Shown: positions 51,643 through 62,486, counted from the stretch's first letter. The stretch is 64,000 nucleotides of DNA from Alphaproteobacteria bacterium (GCA_030054175.1 JASGCM010000001.1:124001-188000), one strand, 5' to 3'. Notes: generated by a model not told the origin, from the letters alone. Numbers and translations: made by a program.

Positions 51643-52913
51643 ATTCACCCGCCCTCCCCATGGGATCGCAGTTGCAACGCAGCGGTCCCGAGTTGCATCT
51701 GGAACAAGTCAGTCTGAGCCAAATGGCCCGCGAGCACGGCACGCCCCTGTTCGTCTACTCCAAGGCCGCGATGCTGCAAGCCCTGGCCGCTTACCAGCGC
51801 GGCCTCAGTGGGCGCCGCTCGCGCATCCACTATGCGATGAAAGCCAACAGCTCGCTGGCCATCTTGCAGGTCTTTGCGCAAGCCGGGTGCGGCTTTGACA
51901 TTGTCTCGGGGGGCGAACTGACCCGGGTGCTGGCCGCTGGTGGCGAGCCTGGAAAAGTGATTTTCTCGGGCGTGGGCAAGACCCGTGCCGAGATGCGCCA
52001 AGCGCTCAAGGCCGGCATCGGTTGCTTCAACGTCGAGAGCCTGCCCGAGTTGGCGGTACTCAATGAGGTGGCGTTGGAACTGGGCACGACTGCGCCCATC
52101 AGCATCCGCGTCAATCCCAATGTCGACGCCAAAACCCACCCCTATATTTCCACCGGTCTGAAGGGCAATAAATTTGGCGTCGCCCACGAAGTCACCGTGC
52201 AAGCCTACCAACAAGCCGCCGAAATGCCAGGACTGCGGGTGGTGGGCATCGATTGCCACATAGGCTCGCAAATCACCGACATTGGCCCCTACTTGGACGC
52301 GATGGACCGAATGCTCGACATGGTCGAAGCCATCGAAGCCGCCGGCATTCCTTTGGACCATCTGGATTTTGGTGGCGGCCTGGGCATCGATTACCAAGGC
52401 GAGCGGCCGCCGCAGGCCGATGCGTTGTGGGCCCAGTTGCTGGACAGGTTGGACGCACGAGGCCAGGGCCAAAAAATGCTAATGATCGAACCTGGCCGCT
52501 CGCTGGTGGGCAATGCCGGGGTCTGCCTGACCGAGGTGCTCTACATCAAGCCCGGCGAGCAGAAGAATTTTTGCATCGTCGATGCGGCCATGAACGATTT
52601 GCCGCGCCCGGCCATGTACGAGGCCTACCACCAAATCGTGCCCGTTCACGAGCGTGCGACCCCTGTGCTGACTTGCGATGTGGTGGGTCCGGTGTGCGAA
52701 AGTGGAGACTGGTTAGGCCGTGACCGAAGCTTGTCGGCTGTGGCCGGTGATGTGTTGGCCGTGTTGTCTACCGGCGCCTATTGCATGAGCATGGCCAGCA
52801 ACTACAACACCCGTGGGCGCGCCGCCGAAGTCCTGGTCGATGGGTCGCAAGCACACCTGATCCGCGAGCGCGAGTCGGCCTTTGACACCTTCGCGCTGGA
52901 ACGCTTGCTCTGA
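51639..52913 (+). CDS. lysA: Diaminopimelate decarboxylase
   Basis: PLP enzyme making lysine from meso-diaminopimelate. Seen in 424 residues: PLP lysine Lys68 in IHYAMKANSS, DIVSGGEL, HIGSQI, the phosphate-binding GGGLGIDY loop, EPGRSLVGNAG, and CDVVGPVCESGDWLGRD containing the cysteine that completes the partner active site. It ends 4 bases from the convergent msrQ stop. Confidence 0.97.
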   Translation: MNSPALPMGSQLQRSGPELHLEQVSLSQMAREHGTPLFVYSKAAMLQALAAYQRGLSGRRSRIHYAMKANSSLAILQVFAQAGCGFDIVSGGELTRVLAAGGEPGKVIFSGVGKTRAEMRQALKAGIGCFNVESLPELAVLNEVALELGTTAPISIRVNPNVDAKTHPYISTGLKGNKFGVAHEVTVQAYQQAAEMPGLRVVGIDCHIGSQITDIGPYLDAMDRMLDMVEAIEAAGIPLDHLDFGGGLGIDYQGERPPQADALWAQLLDRLDARGQGQKMLMIEPGRSLVGNAGVCLTEVLYIKPGEQKNFCIVDAAMNDLPRPAMYEAYHQIVPVHERATPVLTCDVVGPVCESGDWLGRDRSLSAVAGDVLAVLSTGAYCMSMASNYNTRGRAAEVLVDGSQAHLIRERESAFDTFALERLL

Positions 52914-52917
52914 GCAC

Positions 52918-53544
52918 TCAGACCCCGGATCGCACAGGACCGCGCCACCGGTGCCATATGCGCCAGCCCAAAAGTATGGTGACGATGGCGGCGTAGACCC
53001 AGACATCGTCAAAATTGTTTTTGCCCGCACGCTTCCAGTAAAAATGCAGCAAGGCCAACAAGGCCGACAAATACACCAGACGGTGCAATAACTGCCAGCG
53101 CTTCGCACCCATCCGGCGGATGGCGGCGTTGAACGAGGTGGCAGCCAAGGACAGCAACAACACGAAGGTCAGCATGCCCACCAAAATGAAGGGCCGTTTG
53201 GCGATGTCAATGGCAATGTCCGCCACATCCAGGCCCATGTCGAGCCAGCCGTAGCACAGAAGGTGAATGAATGCGTAGCCAAACGCAAACAAACCAATCA
53301 TGCGCCGAAATCGCGCCAACTCGGTCCAGCCGCTGAGCACGCGCAAGGGCGTCACGGCCAAAGCCAAGCACAAACACCGCAAGGCCATTTCGCCGGTAGA
53401 GCGAATCAGCGCCTCGGCCGGATTGGCCCCCAGTGCATCGATGGCCGCACCCCACACCAAATAGACCATGGGCATGGCGAGAAACACCGCCAGCAAGGGC
53501 TTGGCCCAGGGGCGGCGCAATGCGGGGCGTAACACCAGAGACAT
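52918..53544 (-). CDS. msrQ: Heme-binding membrane subunit MsrQ
   Basis: Membrane cytochrome that feeds electrons to MsrP for repair of oxidised periplasmic methionines. The 208-residue protein has about six membrane segments in the ferric-reductase-like fold; candidate heme ligands lie in GYAFIHLLCY, the KRWQLLHRLVYLSALLALLHFYW block and nearby. ATG 53544 shares one base with the msrP TGA (TGATG), showing coupling; an in-frame TTG lies one codon earlier. Confidence 0.92.
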   Translation of the reverse strand: MSLVLRPALRRPWAKPLLAVFLAMPMVYLVWGAAIDALGANPAEALIRSTGEMALRCLCLALAVTPLRVLSGWTELARFRRMIGLFAFGYAFIHLLCYGWLDMGLDVADIAIDIAKRPFILVGMLTFVLLLSLAATSFNAAIRRMGAKRWQLLHRLVYLSALLALLHFYWKRAGKNNFDDVWVYAAIVTILLGWRIWHRWRGPVRSGV

Positions 53545-54539
53545 CAATAGTTTTTGCTCAAATCCATGCCAGCATAAAGCTGACCCACCTGCGCTTCATA
53601 GCCATTGAACATCAGCGTCTTGCGCTTTTTAGCGAATAGTCCGTCTTCGCCCAAACGTCGCTCGGTGGCCTGACTCCAGCGCGGGTGGTCGACATTGGGG
53701 TTGACATTGGAAAAAAAACCGTATTCATTGGCTGCGGCCTTGTTCCAGGCCGTGGAGGGCATTTGCTCGGTGAAGCGGATGCGCACCAGACTCTTGGCGT
53801 TTTTGAAGCCGTATTTCCAGGGCACCACCAAGCGCACCGGAGCACCATTTTGCTTGGGAAGCACCTCGCTATACATGCCAAAGGTGAGCAGGGTCAGCGG
53901 ATGCATGGCCTCGTCCATGCGCAGCCCCTCTGCATAGGGCCAATCGAGCACGCGCGAATTAAGATAAGGCATGACCTTGCGATCGGCCAAGGTCTCGAAC
54001 TGGATGAACTTGGCGCTGCCCAAAGGTTCGACGCGACGGATCAAGGCCGAGAGCGAATAACCGACCCAGGGCACGACCATCGACCAGCCCTCGACGCAAC
54101 GCATGCGGTAGACGCGCTCTTCCATGGGCGCGACTTTGAGCAAATCGGCCAGGTCAATGGCACCGGGTTTTTTCACCAAGCCTTCGATTTGCACGCTCCA
54201 TGGGTTGGTGACCAGAGTGTGTGCATTGCGCGCCGGATCGGACTTGTCGGTGCCGAACTCGTAGTAGTTGTTGTAGGTGCTGGCGTCGGTGTAGGGTGTG
54301 ACCTTGTCCATGACCATGGCACCGGCCACATTGGAGGGCATGGCGTCCATGGCTGCCAATTTACCGGGGCGATGGACACTGGCGCGCGCATCACGCTGCG
54401 CCCAAGTTGCCAAGGCGATTCCAGCAACCCCACTGGCCATGTGGGCGATGAAGCGGCGACGCTGGCGGTAAATGTCTGGCGAGGTGATCTCGCTGGGCAC
54501 AGCGTGGTCGAAACCGTTGGATGAATTGCGGATCAGCAT
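53544..54539 (-). CDS. msrP: Periplasmic methionine sulfoxide reductase, molybdopterin subunit
   Basis: Catalytic partner of MsrQ. The 331-residue precursor carries a twin-arginine signal ([13 protein letters not shown], residues 25-37). The sulfite-oxidase-type molybdopterin domain has the Mo-ligand Cys148 in [10 protein letters not shown], the VPWVGYSL helix and a [18 protein letters not shown] block. Family members are exported folded via Tat. Confidence 0.95.
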   Translation of the reverse strand: MLIRNSSNGFDHAVPSEITSPDIYRQRRRFIAHMASGVAGIALATWAQRDARASVHRPGKLAAMDAMPSNVAGAMVMDKVTPYTDASTYNNYYEFGTDKSDPARNAHTLVTNPWSVQIEGLVKKPGAIDLADLLKVAPMEERVYRMRCVEGWSMVVPWVGYSLSALIRRVEPLGSAKFIQFETLADRKVMPYLNSRVLDWPYAEGLRMDEAMHPLTLLTFGMYSEVLPKQNGAPVRLVVPWKYGFKNAKSLVRIRFTEQMPSTAWNKAAANEYGFFSNVNPNVDHPRWSQATERRLGEDGLFAKKRKTLMFNGYEAQVGQLYAGMDLSKNY

Positions 54540-54580
54540 AAGAACCCTTGAATGGATGCTTTAGGATTATCGCATCAATG

Positions 54581-54605
54581 AAAAAAGACCCGCTTAGGGC
54601 GGGTC
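54581..54605 (-). terminator. Rho-independent terminator after the cytochrome c4 gene
   Basis: On the minus strand a 7-bp stem GACCCGC/GCGGGTC with a five-base loop is followed by six T. It separates the cytochrome gene from msrP. Confidence 0.8.
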
Positions 54606-54658
54606 GGTCGTGTGCCGGGTAGGGTCATCGGACCATTCGTCCGAACCCATGGATGAAA

Positions 54659-55279
54659 TCAGCGCAGGCCGGCCATGTAGTCGGACACGGCCTTGATTTC
54701 GCGGTCGTTGAGTTTGGCAGCGATTTGGGTCATCTGGGTGCTGTTTTTGCGCACGCCGTCACGGAAAGCCGTGAGTTGAGCGATGTTGTACTGGGCGTGC
54801 TGACCGCTCATGCGGGGGTATTGCGAGGGGATGCCAGCACCGCTGGGGCTGTGGCAGCCCGAGCAGGCAGCAATCTGGCGATCGGCGATGCCACCACGGA
54901 AGATGCGCTCGCCCAAAGCGACGTTCTCTTTGTCTTTGGCAAAACCAGCCTTGGGCTTTTGAGCGGCCAACCAGGCAGAGACGTTTTTCATGTCCTCGTC
55001 GCTGAGGGCGGCGGCCATGCCGCTCATGATGGCGTTGGCGCGCTTGCCCGACTTGAACTCAGTCAGCTGTTTGTTCAGGTACTCGGAGTATTGCCCGGCC
55101 AGCTTGGGGTTCTCGGGGGCGGATGAATTGCCATCGGCACCGTGACACGCTGCGCACATGGCGGTGTATTTGGCTTCGCCGGCTGCCAAATCGGGTTTGG
55201 CCACCTTGGGGGCATCGGTGGCGAACGCGGGTGCGGACAGGCAAAGAGCCGACAAAACAAGGGAGGCGAACGTCTTCAT
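54659..55279 (-). CDS. Diheme cytochrome c4
   Basis: Periplasmic electron carrier, usually donor to terminal oxidases. ATG 55279 is preferred (206 residues) because it starts directly with the signal peptide ending APAFA-TD; the longer in-frame start at 55303 adds eight residues. Two CxxCH heme sites: Cys42-Cys45-His46 and Cys139-Cys142-His143, each in a similar half-domain. Distal Met ligands are likely in ANAIMSGM and NSTQMTQI. Divergent from engB with a 91-base gap. Confidence 0.93.
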   Translation of the reverse strand: MKTFASLVLSALCLSAPAFATDAPKVAKPDLAAGEAKYTAMCAACHGADGNSSAPENPKLAGQYSEYLNKQLTEFKSGKRANAIMSGMAAALSDEDMKNVSAWLAAQKPKAGFAKDKENVALGERIFRGGIADRQIAACSGCHSPSGAGIPSQYPRMSGQHAQYNIAQLTAFRDGVRKNSTQMTQIAAKLNDREIKAVSDYMAGLR

Positions 55280-55370
55280 GACCAAGAAATGGGTTTTAAT
55301 CAATCCAGTGATTCTACAATGCTCTGAGTTCCGTGCCTGACGGCCTGCCTACACCCCACCTAGACCTGAC

Positions 55371-56045
55371 ATGACCGAACCTCTCGCTCCAGCCCCCTCG
55401 CCCGCGGACGAGACCGAACAAGCCAAGGCCGCCATGGGCTGGATGCACACGGCCCGCTTTCTGACCACCGCAACCCAATTGCACCATCTGCCGGCCCACG
55501 AGCACTCTGAAATCGCTTTTGTCGGGCGATCGAATGCCGGCAAATCGACCTGCATCAACACCCTGACCCAGCAAAAGCGGTTGGCTTTCGCTTCCAAAAC
55601 CCCAGGACGGACCCAGCACATTAACCTGTTCGCTCTGGGCCGGGGTGGTCAAACCGACGCTGTCCTGGCCGATTTGCCCGGCTACGGCTACGCCGCCGTG
55701 CCCAAGCAAGACAAGATCCGTTGGCAACAGGTCATGGCCAACTACCTGGTGTCGCGCGAGAACCTGCGTGGCGTGGTGCTGCTGTGTGACCCGCGCCACG
55801 GCCTGACCGAACTCGATGACGTGCTGCTGAAGGTCATCCGGCCCCGAGTCGAGGAAGGACTGAAATTTTTGGTGCTTCTGACCAAAGCCGACAAACTCAC
55901 CCGCAGCGATGGCGCCAAGGCGCTGTCCATCGCCAAATTGCAAGCGGGTGGCGGCGAAGTGGCGCTGTTTTCCGCCCTGAAAAAACAGGGGGTTGACACA
56001 ACCGCCCTGAAGTTGTGGAATTGGACTCATACCACCACACCATGA
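55371..56045 (+). CDS. engB: Ribosome-assembly GTPase EngB (YihA/YsxC)
   Basis: Essential GTPase for large-subunit assembly. Seen in 224 residues: G1 GRSNAGKST (52-60), TPGRTQHIN (G2 region), DLPGYGYA (G3), TKADKL (G4) and a FSALKK G5. A TACAAT hexamer at 55315-55320 may be its -10 box. Divergence from a cytochrome c4 gene is a common proteobacterial arrangement. The stop overlaps the hydrolase start (ATGA). Confidence 0.96.
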   Translation: MTEPLAPAPSPADETEQAKAAMGWMHTARFLTTATQLHHLPAHEHSEIAFVGRSNAGKSTCINTLTQQKRLAFASKTPGRTQHINLFALGRGGQTDAVLADLPGYGYAAVPKQDKIRWQQVMANYLVSRENLRGVVLLCDPRHGLTELDDVLLKVIRPRVEEGLKFLVLLTKADKLTRSDGAKALSIAKLQAGGGEVALFSALKKQGVDTTALKLWNWTHTTTP

Positions 56046-56950
56046 TCGAAATCCTGCGCCATCACCTGCCTCACGGCATTGAATTGTCCTGCCGTGTCAG
56101 TGGCGAGCCTGGTCAACCGGTGCTGATGTTTTTGCATGGCTTCCCCGAAGCCGCTTTCGTTTGGGATGACATGTTGGCGCATTACGCGCGCCCCGAGAAT
56201 GGCGGCTATCGTTGCGTGGCGCCGAACCTGCGTGGCTTTGCCGATTCAAGCGCACCTACCGATGTGGCCGCATACCGAGCCAAACACCTGTTGCAAGACG
56301 TGTTGGCGCTGATCGACCTGGAGTCCCCAACCCAGCCCCTGGCGGCCTTGGTGGCGCACGATTGGGGCGGCGCGGTGGCCTGGGCCTTGGCCAACCAACA
56401 CCCGGCGCGCATGCGACGGCTGGCCATTTTCAATTCACCACATCCCGGCACCTTCTGGCGCGAGTTGCGCAACAACCCGGCGCAACAAGCCGCCAGCGCC
56501 TACATGAATTTTCTGATACGCCCTGACGCCGCCGCCTTACTCAGCGAGCAAGACTTTCGCCGTTTGTGGGGCTTTTTTGCCGAAGAACAGCCACCCGGCA
56601 CACAGTCCGATTGGCTTGATGAGGCGATGCGCCAGCGCTATCGCGAGGTGTGGTCGCAGGGCTTGGAAGGCGGGCTGAACTATTACCGCGCATCACCCTT
56701 GAGGCCGGCGCGCGAAGGCGATGCGGGTGCCGCAGGCGTGGAATTGCCGGACGCGATGTGGCGCATCGAAGTGCCCACCTTGGTGCTGTGGGGGATGCGC
56801 GACCGCGCCCTATTGCCTTGCCTGCTGGAAGGCTTAGAGGCGCACATTCCGCAACTGGAAATCCGCCCCTTGGCACAAGCCAGCCATTGGCTGGTGCACG
56901 AACAGCCCGATCTGGTCAAAGGCCACCTGTCGGCCTGGCTTCAGTCGTAA
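56042..56950 (+). CDS. Alpha/beta hydrolase, epoxide-hydrolase-like
   Basis: A 302-residue alpha/beta hydrolase starting at ATG 56042. HGFP (32-35) supplies the oxyanion region, HDWGG has Asp107 rather than Ser as nucleophile, LWGMRDRALL the likely acid and ASHWLVHEQP the likely catalytic His. An Asp nucleophile with HGxP points to epoxide hydrolases or haloalkane/haloacetate dehalogenases rather than esterases; the substrate is unknown. It ends by overlapping the convergent acyltransferase gene by 10 bases. Confidence 0.85.
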   Translation: MIEILRHHLPHGIELSCRVSGEPGQPVLMFLHGFPEAAFVWDDMLAHYARPENGGYRCVAPNLRGFADSSAPTDVAAYRAKHLLQDVLALIDLESPTQPLAALVAHDWGGAVAWALANQHPARMRRLAIFNSPHPGTFWRELRNNPAQQAASAYMNFLIRPDAAALLSEQDFRRLWGFFAEEQPPGTQSDWLDEAMRQRYREVWSQGLEGGLNYYRASPLRPAREGDAGAAGVELPDAMWRIEVPTLVLWGMRDRALLPCLLEGLEAHIPQLEIRPLAQASHWLVHEQPDLVKGHLSAWLQS

Positions 56951-57816
56951 ATCGAAGGCTCGCCCTCGGGTCGGCTTTTGAAGCGTTGGTGCACCCAGTA
57001 ATACTGAGCCGGCATGGTGTCGATGTAGCCCTGCAACCGTTGGTTCATGAGGGCAGTGTCGGCCACCACGTCTGGCCCCGGGTAACCGTTCCAGGGCGGC
57101 AAGACCTCGACGACATACCCTTGGGCCGTCATGCGGGTGACGACGGGCACCACGCGGGCCTGGCCCAAACGGGCGAAGCGAGGCAGGGAGGGCACGGTGG
57201 CCGCCACCACACCGTAAAATGGGACGAACACCGACTCTTCGGTGCCGAAATTCATGTCGGGCAGCAGATAGAGCCACTCGCCTTCACACAGGCCTTTGAG
57301 CAAGCGCTTGACCCCATCGATGCGGGCATACAAGGTCACCCGGCCCAGTCGCGAACGGCTTTGTTTGATCCAATCGTCCATCACCGGGTTCGATTGGGTG
57401 GTGTAAATGGTGGACAGGCGCAACTGGGGCTCCAGAGCCAGGCGCGTCCAACCGGCATCCAGGCCCACAAAATGTGGGGCAAATAGGACCGTGGCTTGAT
57501 CTTGAAGCAAGACGCCCTGGGGATCGATCAAATTCAGGCGTTGGCGCAACACCCCAGGCGGGGCATTCCAGAGCCAGCCCCGATCCAACCAAGCTTGAGC
57601 GAAGTGGACGAAAACTTGGCGCGCGACCTGGTTGCGCTGCGTCGGGTCCCAATGCGGGAAACACAAGCGCAGATTGGTCAACACCACACGCCGGCGTGCC
57701 GGCACCATGGTGTACAGCAAGAGACCCAAGCCCGCGCCGAGCGCGCGCAACACCGGCAAGGGCAACGCCCCTAGACCTCGCATCACTGCATCGGGCCAGA
57801 ACCGCACTTCAATCAC
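56941..57816 (-). CDS. LpxL/LpxM-type lipid A acyltransferase, HX4D variant
   Basis: Adds a secondary acyl chain to lipid A at the inner membrane. The 291-residue protein has an N-terminal hydrophobic segment, catalytic HFVGLD (His115-Asp120), GVKRLLKGLCEGEWLYLLPDMNFG and VPFYGVVAATVPSLPRFARLG, all family landmarks. Second of two tandem genes; it starts 8 bases before the end of the upstream acyltransferase gene. Confidence 0.9.
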   Translation of the reverse strand: MIEVRFWPDAVMRGLGALPLPVLRALGAGLGLLLYTMVPARRRVVLTNLRLCFPHWDPTQRNQVARQVFVHFAQAWLDRGWLWNAPPGVLRQRLNLIDPQGVLLQDQATVLFAPHFVGLDAGWTRLALEPQLRLSTIYTTQSNPVMDDWIKQSRSRLGRVTLYARIDGVKRLLKGLCEGEWLYLLPDMNFGTEESVFVPFYGVVAATVPSLPRFARLGQARVVPVVTRMTAQGYVVEVLPPWNGYPGPDVVADTALMNQRLQGYIDTMPAQYYWVHQRFKSRPEGEPSIYD

Positions 57817-58663
57817 CCTCTCTCGGTTGTTTGTGGCGCTCGTAACCCCACAGGTATTGATCGGGGTGGGCGCGCACCAGCGACTCGATGGCCTGGTTCA
57901 TGGCCGAGGCCAGTTGTTCGGAGGTGGCTTCTGGGTCGCCGAGTTCGGGTGGATTCCAGGGTCGCAAATGCATCCTGAATCGGCCACCGGGGCAACGCTC
58001 ACACCAGGTCAACAAAACGCTGGCCCCTGTCTGTTGCACCAAACGCGGCAGCAAAGTCATGGTGTAGGCTGGTTGCCCCCAAAAAGGCGCCCAAACGCCC
58101 TGCCCCAAAGGCGGGACTTGGTCTGGCAAGATGGCGGTGCCAGCCCCGGCACGCAGGGCGCGCACCAGGCTGCGCACACCCGTGAGGTTGGTGGGCACGG
58201 CGCGCACATGGCCACGTTGACGTGACAATTCAACCAGTTCTCGCAACCAGGCTTTACGGGCAGGTCGGTACAACACCACCCAGTCTCCGTTCTGGCCCCC
58301 ATGGCGTTCGGCCAAGGCTTGGGCGCCAATCTCCCAACTGCCCAAATGGGGCGACATGATGATGACGCCCCGGCCAGCGCGAAACCCAGCCAGCAGATGC
58401 TCTTCGCCCACCCAGTCGATGCGATCAGACACCTTTTGGTCCATGGGTCGGGCCCAGACCCAGGGCAACTCAGCCAGCATGCGACCAGCGGCAGCGATGG
58501 CGGCGCGGGCTCGGGACGGGTCGACCCCGGCCCTGTCCACCTGCTGCCGAAACTGGCGCCGGTAAGACGACGAGGTCGCCCAAGTCACCCAGCCCAACAA
58601 CACCCCCAGGGCCTGCATCCAGACCAGGGGCACACGGGCCAGCAATTTGAACAACAGGGTCAT
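57809..58663 (-). CDS. LpxL-type lipid A acyltransferase, HX4E variant
   Basis: A 284-residue paralogue of the next gene with catalytic HLGSWE (His106-Glu111), an N-terminal membrane segment and the LLPDQVPPLGQGVWAPFWGQPAYTMTLLPRL block. The pair probably supplies two different secondary acylations. It is divergent from metK. Confidence 0.91.
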   Translation of the reverse strand: MTLLFKLLARVPLVWMQALGVLLGWVTWATSSSYRRQFRQQVDRAGVDPSRARAAIAAAGRMLAELPWVWARPMDQKVSDRIDWVGEEHLLAGFRAGRGVIIMSPHLGSWEIGAQALAERHGGQNGDWVVLYRPARKAWLRELVELSRQRGHVRAVPTNLTGVRSLVRALRAGAGTAILPDQVPPLGQGVWAPFWGQPAYTMTLLPRLVQQTGASVLLTWCERCPGGRFRMHLRPWNPPELGDPEATSEQLASAMNQAIESLVRAHPDQYLWGYERHKQPREGD

Positions 58664-58741
58664 CTCGAAAGATCCATCGTTTGGCTAGAATAACTATTGT
58701 CGCCGAGTTAATGAAGCAACTTGCAGGGCGGCAAACTGGGG

Positions 58742-58814
58742 CAACCCGGTGGTGTTGAATCGCCTACTGCTAAAGCGTTCGCCAAGCTCCAAACGGGTTG
58801 GCAACGCGCCAACC
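58742..58814 (+). promoter_or_regulatory. metK leader with two mutually exclusive stems (candidate cis-regulatory RNA)
   Basis: CAACCCG (58742-58748) is complementary to CGGGTTG (58794-58800). GGTTGGC (58796-58802) is also complementary to GCCAACC (58808-58814) across a five-base loop. Both pairings use the same central strand, so only one can form at a time. The metK ribosome-binding site GGAG (58824-58827) follows ten bases later. Seen: the pairings. Inferred: regulation. Confidence 0.4.
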
Positions 58815-58835
58815 ACATCGAATGGAGTTTTTTTC

Positions 58836-60017
58836 ATGGCCAACGATTATCTTTTCACCTCGGAGTCGGTTTCTGAAGGACACCCCGACAAGGTCGCCGA
58901 CCAGATCTCCGATGCCATCTTGGACGCTATCTTCGACCAAGACCCGCGCAGCCGCGTCGCCGCCGAAACCCTGTGCAATACCGGTTTGGTGGTGCTGGCT
59001 GGCGAAATCACCACCAATGCCCACGTTGACTACATTCAGGTCGCGCGCGACACCATCCGCCGCATCGGCTACGACAACACCGAGTACGGCATCGACTACA
59101 AAGGCTGTGCGGTCATGGTCTGCTACGACAAGCAGTCCAACGACATCGCCCAAGGTGTGGACCACGCCTCTGACGATCACCTGAACACCGGCGCCGGTGA
59201 CCAGGGCCTGATGTTCGGTTACGCCTGCGACGAAACGCCCGATCTGATGCCCGCCGCCATTTACTATGCGCACCGCCTGGTCGAGCGCCAAGCCATGCTG
59301 CGCAAGGACGGCCGTTTGCCCTTTCTGCGCCCAGACGCCAAGAGCCAGGTGACCCTGCGCTATATTGACGGCAAACCGCACAGCATCGACACTGTGGTGC
59401 TTTCCACCCAGCACGCCCCTGAAATGAGCTTGGGCACGCGCATGACCGACGCCTTTTATGAGGCCGTGCGAGAAGAAATCATCAAACCTGTGCTGCCCAA
59501 AGAGTGGCTGACCGCCGACACCAAATACCTGATCAACCCCACCGGTCGCTTCGTGGTGGGTGGCCCTCAGGGCGACTGCGGCCTGACCGGTCGCAAGATC
59601 ATCGTCGACACCTACGGCGGTGCCTGCCCGCACGGCGGTGGCGCTTTCAGCGGCAAGGACCCCTCGAAGGTAGACCGATCGGCGGCTTATGCCGCTCGAT
59701 ATGTGGCCAAAAACATCGTCGCCGCCGGTCTGGCCCGCCAGTGTCAGGTTCAGGTGGCCTATGCGATTGGCGTAGCACGCCCAATGAACGTGACCGTCAA
59801 CACCATGGGCACCGGTGTGGTCCCGGACGACCGCCTGTCGGCATTGGTTCAAGAATACTTCGACCTGCGCCCCAAGGGCATCATCCAGATGTTGAACCTG
59901 CTGCGTCCCATTTACTCTAAGACTGCGGCTTACGGCCACTTTGGCCGCAACGAACCCGACTTCACCTGGGAGCGCACCGACAAGGCGGTCGCCCTGAAGG
60001 CGGCTGCAGGCCAATAA
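58836..60017 (+). CDS. metK: S-adenosylmethionine synthetase
   Basis: Makes SAM from methionine and ATP. ATG 58836 starts [19 protein letters not shown], the normal N-terminus with active-site His16; a longer in-frame start at 58749 lies in the leader RNA. Other landmarks in 393 residues: [36 protein letters not shown] and [16 protein letters not shown], a P-loop-like segment. Followed by its own terminator, then groESL. Confidence 0.98.
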   Translation: MANDYLFTSESVSEGHPDKVADQISDAILDAIFDQDPRSRVAAETLCNTGLVVLAGEITTNAHVDYIQVARDTIRRIGYDNTEYGIDYKGCAVMVCYDKQSNDIAQGVDHASDDHLNTGAGDQGLMFGYACDETPDLMPAAIYYAHRLVERQAMLRKDGRLPFLRPDAKSQVTLRYIDGKPHSIDTVVLSTQHAPEMSLGTRMTDAFYEAVREEIIKPVLPKEWLTADTKYLINPTGRFVVGGPQGDCGLTGRKIIVDTYGGACPHGGGAFSGKDPSKVDRSAAYAARYVAKNIVAAGLARQCQVQVAYAIGVARPMNVTVNTMGTGVVPDDRLSALVQEYFDLRPKGIIQMLNLLRPIYSKTAAYGHFGRNEPDFTWERTDKAVALKAAAGQ

Positions 60018-60039
60018 ACCCGGCAAAACCCTAGGCTTT

Positions 60040-60069
60040 AAAAGGGGACTCTTGAAAATTCCCCTTTTT
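60040..60069 (+). terminator. Rho-independent terminator of metK
   Basis: Nine-bp stem AAAAGGGGA / TCCCCTTTT with an 11-base loop and a T-run. The loop contains the TTGAAA that may be the -35 box of groES. Confidence 0.8.
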
Positions 60070-60079
60070 GCCTTATCAT
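60052..60079 (+). promoter_or_regulatory. Putative groESL promoter
   Basis: TTGAAA (60052-60057), 16-base spacer, TATCAT (60074-60079): one mismatch to each sigma70 consensus box. The predicted start falls inside the CIRCE element. Confidence 0.6.
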
Positions 60080-60105
60080 TAGCACTCGTCGGATATGAGT
60101 GCTAG
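60079..60105 (+). promoter_or_regulatory. CIRCE operator (HrcA binding site)
   Basis: TTAGCACTC, nine bases, GAGTGCTAG; only the last base departs from the consensus inverted repeat. CIRCE is the known operator of the HrcA repressor for groE operons. Confidence 0.95.
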
Positions 60106-60190
60106 TATTCGCATCATATCCCGTTCAGGCTCCCAGGTCGTGTGACTTTGTGGCCTATTTCTTCAATTCCAACCTTTCTTCGGAGATCGA

Positions 60191-60487
60191 ATGAAAACCC
60201 AACTGAAACCTTTGCACGATCGCGTGGTCGTCAAGCGCCTGGAAAACGAAACCAAAACCGCTTCAGGCATCGTGATCCCGGACAACGCCGCCGAAAAGCC
60301 CGACCAGGGTGAAGTCCTCGCCGTGGGCGAGGGCAAGAAAAACGACAAGGGCGAGCGTCTGCCCGTGGACGTTAAAGTCGGCGACATCGTCGTGTTTGGC
60401 AAATACAGCGGCCAGACCGTCAAGGTCGAGGGCGAGGAACTCCTCGTCATGAAAGAAGAAGACATTTTCGCCGTGGTCAAGAAGTAA
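60191..60487 (+). CDS. groES: Co-chaperonin GroES
   Basis: Seven-fold lid of the GroEL chamber. The 98 residues include [29 protein letters not shown], the mobile loop that binds GroEL, and [16 protein letters not shown] precedes the ATG. groEL follows 42 bases after the stop, in the standard operon. Confidence 0.98.
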   Translation: MKTQLKPLHDRVVVKRLENETKTASGIVIPDNAAEKPDQGEVLAVGEGKKNDKGERLPVDVKVGDIVVFGKYSGQTVKVEGEELLVMKEEDIFAVVKK

Positions 60488-60505
60488 TTGACCACCCCTT
60501 GTTGA

Positions 60506-62176
<1,671 letters not shown>

Positions 62177-62206
62177 TCACCCCCCTTTGCTGATCCACCA
62201 ACTTTA

Positions 62207-62227
62207 AATTGGGGTCTGACCCCAATT
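62207..62227 (-). repeat. REP-like palindrome between groEL and its terminator
   Basis: Same arms with central T on the plus strand, so opposite in orientation to the copies near the transposase. Flanked by TTTCTGC, which on the other strand matches the bases before the hisD copy. Confidence 0.9.
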
Positions 62228-62232
62228 TCTGC

Positions 62233-62261
62233 AAAACCCCGCCAGCGATGGCGGGGTTTTT
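62233..62261 (+). terminator. Rho-independent terminator of groESL
   Basis: Stem AAAACCCCGCC / GGCGGGGTTTT with a six-base loop followed by T. Confidence 0.9.
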
Positions 62262-62427
62262 GTCTTGAAAACCAGTCCACCAAGCACCCAAGCGAGCGAC
62301 TGCACGAAAACGTGACCCCTTCCGAAGAAAATACTGAAACGCAGCCGACCTTGCTCAAAACCATGGAGCCATCAGTAGCGGGTTTCGGCTGAGCCCTCAT
62401 CCATGGACAATATAAAATTAAACTATT

Positions 62428-62456
62428 TTGTATTTATTTTCAAAAAGTAATAAAAT
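62428..62456 (+). promoter_or_regulatory. Putative promoter of the metalloprotease lipoprotein gene
   Basis: TTGTAT (62428-62433), 17-base spacer, TAAAAT (62451-62456), within a strongly AT-rich stretch (about 62408-62475) unlike the GC-rich surroundings. Confidence 0.45.
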
Positions 62457-62486
62457 GTAAATTACTCATATTTATCGGGGGCCAAG

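Larger units (their letters stand above)
62177..62486 (+). other. 310-base intergenic region after groEL
   Basis: Holds, in order, a REP element, the groEL terminator, about 140 bases without recognisable features, and an AT-rich promoter stretch for the metalloprotease gene. Confidence 0.8.

Noticed and set aside
58664-58835. Known SAM or SAH riboswitch class upstream of metK
   Set aside because: I could not recognise a known consensus core by eye, so only competing stems are reported.
58770-60026. 418-residue open frame antisense to metK
   Set aside because: Mirrors metK codons; no family motif, and metK is unambiguous.
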